From positions 61,811,953-61,875,952 of the forward strand of contig CM060198.1 of assembly GCA_030549335.1 (NCBI GenBank): a DNA stretch of 64,000 nt. The letters run 5' to 3'. Origin of the DNA: Pontederia crassipes (lineage: Eukaryota > Streptophyta > Magnoliopsida > Commelinales > Pontederiaceae). The translations under genes were made by a program, and so were the position numbers. This document shows positions 59,389 through 64,000 of the stretch, piece after piece (positions within the stretch are counted from its first letter, which is position 1; every line of letters starts with the position of its first letter). The notes under the pieces were generated by a model. It was not told the origin of the DNA. It ran no database searches and saw only the letters and a list, made by a program, of their open reading frames with translations.

Positions 59389-60627
59389 AAGGTTTAATTA
59401 ATTTGTATCTTTGAGAAGGTGCAGTGCAGGGTCATGGAATGGCTTCAAAAGATAGGGTCTCTACTGTCGAAAAAGGAGAAAGATAGGGTCTCTCACACAG
59501 TTGTCACCCACCATTAGTTTGAATCTATTCTATAATGGTATTAACTGCTACGTGATGAGACGAATATAGTTTGCTCTTTCGGGCATCCCAAAAGGTCCCA
59601 ATGACTCATTCGCCACTTTGGATCCATGTGTTCCATCTTCTTCGGTGTTTCCGGACAAGCTCCAAAACATTCTCCGCAAGCGATTATTACTAGTCCTGTA
59701 AATGCGCAGGCTGCTTCTGTGCAATCAGGTTTTATTATGTATAGTTTTAAGTAACTTTTAAACCTCCAGGAACATGCATGGTTAATTAATAAGGTCATCT
59801 CAATGAAGTATATATTATGAAGGCAAGATGAGCAATGAGAGTCATGTATGCGTTACTGCAGCCAGAAAAAGTTTCAGAATCTGAGAAATTATGTGACATA
59901 TGCATGGTAGGAAGCTCTTTCCGTCATTTTGTCCCCTCCCTCAAGGAAGAAATGACGAGTTTAAAGACGTGACCAAGTTGTTCAGCAGCAGCTGGTGGGA
60001 TGTCATGGTAATGAAAGGGGGAAAAAGAGAAAAAAAAAAATGAACTTGACCGCTGTTCATATGCAAGTGGTGGTATAATCTTCCCACTCTGCACCTACAC
60101 ACCTGCTTCATAGGAGTCTCCCTCCCCTCTGCAGTTGGTGTTAATTCCTTTTTAATACACTACTACATTATAAGTAAGCATCACAAAACTTGTGATTAAG
60201 AAACACACACACACACACAAAAAAAAGGAGTCTAGTCAATGATGTCTTGCTGCACTCAACCACATGGCAACTTGGTCCCTGCATCATTACCACAATTTAG
60301 AAGAGGTTGGCTTAGCAACATGGAGGAGATTTGGCCTCCTCATATGTATTCCAGACATTTATAATTAATCTAACAACACATCCATGAGGAGGAAAGAAAA
60401 GTAAATAAATAAACAAACGAATAAAATATGTGCTAGGCACTAACTTTCTTTGATGGTCCTTCTGGGATTATCAAGTTATGCATAAAGTAAAATGATTACT
60501 TAATTTTGTTCGCTTGGCGCTTTGAACCGAGTCAAATAGAGCACAACAAACAGGGGAAATAAATAAAAAAGTAAGAAAAGTGTAATTAATTATGAGAATG
60601 CGGATTTAGAGCACATGTTGGAAGGCC

Positions 60628-60634
60628 TATAAAA
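60628..60634 (+). promoter_or_regulatory. TATA box of peroxidase gene 2
   Basis: TATAAAA in a GCC-TATAAAA-CGG context, 157 bp before the ATG, leaving a leader of roughly 125 bp. Confidence 0.65.
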
Positions 60635-60784
60635 CGGCTATTCTGCTCCTGTCCTGTGTATAGTAACCACAAGCAGCTTTTTATCTGGTTTTGCAGGTCG
60701 TCAGGAGGGGAATTCCAGAGCTTCCAGTTTTCCAATTCATTCATCTTTAGGAGAACTTGTAGAGAAGTCCTCTGATCAGAAACG

Positions 60785-62369
60785 ATGCGGAGAACGAGCG
60801 TCCTCCTTGTGTTCGCTCTGCTGAGCGCACTGAGCTTGGCCAGTGCTGAGCTCAAGTTGGGCTACTACGCGAGCAGCTGCCCCAAGGCTGAGAAGATCGT
60901 GTACGACTACGTGTCCGACTTCATTCTGAACAAGAACAGGGGCTTCGCTGCTGATTTGCTCAGGATGCAGTTCCACGACTGCTTCGTGAGGGTGCGTCCA
61001 GTTCGTCTTATCAGTTCCATGGCTGCTGCTGCTGCTGCCGCTCATCGGCGCTTAATTCTTGTTCTGATTCTTAATGCATCTTTTTGTCGCTCTTCTTTTT
61101 GCAACCATGCACGCAGGGATGCGACGCCTCGTTTCTGCTCGACTCCACCAGCACGGTGGAAGCGGAGAAGGAAGCGGAACCCAACCAGACGGTCGAAGAC
61201 CTTGATTTCTTTGACGCGATCAAGGACCTGGTGGAGGCAGAATGCCCCGGCGTCGTCTCATGCGCAGACATCGTCGCCCTGTCGGCCAGAGATGCCGTTG
61301 CAACCATTGTAAGTGATTAGCGCGAATGCGACTTCTTAATTGCTCTCTAATTCTAGTTTTACTTTTAATCTCTGGACATTGAGCAAAAGTAATCATATCG
61401 TGCCTGCATCTTTCTTCCTCTATCTTATCCTCTTATCTTTCATGCCATGATTAAAAGAAAAAAAAGTCGCGTCTGGTCCCTCCCTCCCTCCTTTTCAGAC
61501 CAAAAAGTTGCGCGTGAATCTCGCCACTTCGCCATGTCAAAATATTCCCACATTCATGCATTCGATCCGTATGCTGAAACAGAAACAGAAACGGAGCATA
61601 TTACTAGCACTGATCATGAGCTCCTCCTTAATCCATTCCACACTCTTTGTATTGCAACGAACAGGGAGGTCCCGCTTGGACTGTACTCACCGGACGTCGT
61701 GATGGAACGGTGTCACTGAAAGACGAAGCCGACACAATTCTGCCGCGCCCACAGTTCGGCTTCAGCACCCTCGTGTCCTTGTTTGCTAGCAAGGGATTCA
61801 GCGTCAAGGAGCTCGTAGTGCTGTCAGGTTAAGAATTTATGATATGCATGTCATGCAACTTATTATGCCACGCATGATTAACTTCACTTGAACGGATCAG
61901 TTCTTGTTGTTGATCAACACTCAAACATAAGCACGCGTGCATGCATGCAGGAGCTCACACCATCGGAATCGCCCACTGCGACGCGTTCAGCAACCGCCTG
62001 TACAACTTCACCGGCAAGGGCGACACGGACCCTTCCATGGACCAGAACTACGTCAAGGTCTTGAAGAAGAACAACTGCAAGACCCCCACGGACAACACGA
62101 CCGAGAACGAGCTGGATCCCGGCAGCTTCAAGACCTTCGACCTCAGCTACTACAAGCACTTGCTCAAGCGCAGAGTGCTCTTCCAGTCCGACACCGCGCT
62201 GCTGACCGACGCCTACGCCAAGTCCGTCGTCCTCTACCTTCTGAACAGCCCCGTTGAAGTGTTCTTCAAGGAGTTCGCTTCAGCCATGGAGAAGCTGGTC
62301 GCGCTCGACGTCAAGACCGGGTACGAAGGAGAAATCAGGAAGAAATGCAGCGTCGTCAACGGCCATTAA
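60785..62369 (+). CDS. Secretory class III peroxidase (gene 2)
   Basis: Four exons, 60785-60991, 61117-61308, 61665-61827 and 61951-62369, encode 326 residues. All three introns (125, 356 and 123 bp) are at the same codon positions and phases (0, 0, 1) as in gene 1. Residues 1-21 form a signal peptide ending LASA, so mature protein starts near ELKLGYY and would be exported to the wall/apoplast. Catalytic Arg60 and distal His64 lie in LRMQFHDCF; proximal His190 in SGAHTIG. The eight Cys of the family are present. Exon 3 begins with the standard GGPAW...GRRDG. An acidic EDLDFFDAIKD segment replaces the more usual G-F-x-V-I-D-x-x-K. It differs too much from gene 1 to be a recent tandem duplicate, although both lie on the plus strand 14 kb apart. 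Intact. A likely poly(A) signal AATAAA is at 62590. Confidence 0.95.
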
Positions 62370-64000
62370 AGTACGCGCCTTGCACGGATTCCGTCTGATA
62401 CTCGTTCTTTCCCCCTGTCTGTGAGGTGAACTGCTGAACAGCTGAAGCAAAAACTATTCTGCATGGTGAAACCGGAGATTTGTCTACTGTTTACATGATA
62501 TTATTTTCCTGTGTTGTGAAAGTTCCTTTCTTTTTCTTTTATTAATGTATTTCTGTGTGGATGTTTGTAATATTTTCATCTCATTCATTAATAAATTTTA
62601 CATGAATCTGAAACAAAGCAGCCGGTGAAGCGATAGATCGAGTTGCCCTGTTCAGAGTAGATCCAGAATGCGAATTTAATTGCAGCAGTCCACTTCATTT
62701 TAGCAGACAGAGAGAGAGAGAGAAGGAAGAAGTTAATAAGAGTTGTTGGGTGGAGAGTACTTAGCGTCGTAATCAACTGATAACGACGTGGTAACTAAAG
62801 ATCCACTGAGCAAATCTAAAGGAAGGAAACAAACGAGAGTTTGGATCATCCAATCGCGCGCGTCTTGTTCAATGAATCGTAAGATTTTGTCGACCGTCAA
62901 AAAGAAATGGGCTCTTTGGTGCACTCGTTCCGTAAAGCGTCCAACGGAGCTAAAGGTGCATGGAGGAAAATACGCACACAAAAAATGAATATTCAGGTTT
63001 TTATCTGCTCAATTTACTTACTTTTTCATGCACAGGATTTAAGCATAGAAAAGTCCATACAGCTCCACATGAATTGTAATGATCAAAACAGCCAACTTTT
63101 TTCATCTTTTCTATATATATATTTTTTAAACTTTTCATGTTTGAACCATGGCATTTGGAAGGGATGAAGAGTCGAGACAATGCATTATAATTAAAAAGGA
63201 AAAAAAAAACTGTAGTGCAATATATTCTAATTAATAACATTTGGCAGGCGCAGTCTTTAGAGTCATTTTAATTAACCTACTTGTAATCAAGAATGTTTCT
63301 TCATTATTATATTATATTATAGTATATTATATTAGGCATAGGATACTCAACAAGTAGTATATAAAACCTGAAATTATAATTGCACATGTAGCCGTGGCTT
63401 CCGTAGCCATAAGGAGGAAGGCCCTAATCCAACCAAAACAGTGACGGAAGTGGAGACGGAGAAAAGGCCAAGTAGCACCATGTCCGATCCATTCTAATCT
63501 TCTTGTCCAATTTCTTTTTTGTTTGGTTGAACATTGTGATATTATTTTTTCAACAAAAAAAAAACCATCAATGATCGATCACAAAGTCGTATTATGTTTT
63601 TTTCTTGGAACATCCTTGTTGAGCAAAGAATAAATTATCCGGATTTCGGCTTCTAAATATATAATTTTGTTAGAAAAAAAAACTCATTCATACCCCAAAA
63701 ATTGCTCACAAATTGATAAGTCACGTAATTAATGTTTCTATTTTGTTCCGATTAATTGAGTTTAATTCGCTATATCATGTCAAATCGAACTCACTAGATA
63801 TGTACAATTCCCTGATGTAATTATGAAAATATTACACTAGTACATACTTCAAATGCATTAGAAGCCTCTTGTGGTTGGTTATATTTATAGAGTATTATTT
63901 ACAAAGTATACTATTCCGTATAGCTACATCTCTCACCCTTAAACTTATGTTTGATCTATATCGTTTAGAATCAAACTGATGGCAATTCAAAATAATCAGG
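62370..64000. other. Peroxidase 2 3' flank and spacer
   Basis: AATAAA at 62590-62595 may end the transcript. The rest is AT-rich with no recognisable gene or transposon end. Confidence 0.5.

Larger units (their letters stand above)
53732..60627. other. Long AT-rich gene-free spacer
   Basis: No exon of a known gene is recognised. Contains microsatellites (54423-54495, 54678-54704, 56162-56181, 56312-56331, 56581-56669, 59361-59382), an insertion flanked by 39-bp direct repeats (54975-55477), and an unassigned segment near 59560-59760 that stays open in more than one frame. Confidence 0.6.

Noticed and set aside
59541-59798. 85-codon minus-strand frame with several Cys (CGECFGACPE)
   Set aside because: The opposite strand is open as well, and I recognise no family, splice sites or promoter. 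Left as unassigned spacer.
45366-62369. The two peroxidases as a recent tandem duplication
   Set aside because: Intron positions match but the proteins are well diverged and 14 kb apart with a retroelement between; they may be old cluster members only.

Overview
This is nuclear DNA from a flowering plant. The evidence is spliced genes with GT-AG introns, two secretory class III peroxidases, a DUF4220/DUF594 membrane protein, the N-terminus of a coiled-coil NLR resistance protein, a plant-type PPDK regulatory protein, and a dense load of plant transposable elements. The exons are visibly GC-rich while introns and spacers are very AT-rich. Together with the DUF4220 gene this hints at a monocot, but that is an inference and no species is claimed.

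Layout. 1-338: 5' end of a CNL gene on the minus strand, cut by the window edge. 1.3-11 kb: repeats and transposons, namely a LINE RNase H relic, a 2.43-kb Mutator-like element (2440-4868) with ~0.6-kb inverted arms and a perfect 9-bp target duplication, a MITE-like hairpin, a LINE 3' tail between two 254/264-bp direct copies, an inverted-repeat element, and a decayed minus-strand LINE. 12.1-15.4 kb: two apparently intact genes, an LTO1/ORAOV1-like protein and a three-exon PPDK regulatory protein. 16.7-21.0 kb: a broken Ty1/copia element. 21.5-24.3 kb: a 2.79-kb solo LTR. 24.3-31.2 kb: gene-free, AT-rich, with decayed repeats. 31.2-35.8 kb: a truncated CACTA element with TNP2-type transposase remains. 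36.7-38.9 kb: an intact single-exon DUF4220 gene, followed by an eIF1 (SUI1) pseudogene. 39.8-45.3 kb: AT-rich repeats. 45.4-46.8 kb: peroxidase gene 1. 47.9-53.6 kb: a minus-strand copia element whose gag is split by a solo LTR. 53.6-60.6 kb: gene-free spacer with microsatellites. 60.8-62.4 kb: peroxidase gene 2, then spacer to the end.

The genes do not form a pathway. The two peroxidases are diverged members of one secreted heme-enzyme family with identical three-intron architecture. LTO1 (Fe-S delivery to the ABCE1 ATPase) and PPDK regulatory protein (PPDK on/off switching) are housekeeping or metabolic. CNL and DUF4220 genes belong to expanding, defence- or environment-associated families. 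I found no clearly new biological system. The best leads are a ~103-bp GGTCGACCG-containing tandem module shared by two LTRs with different termini, the unusually long direct repeats flanking a LINE tail, and a composite dispersed repeat.
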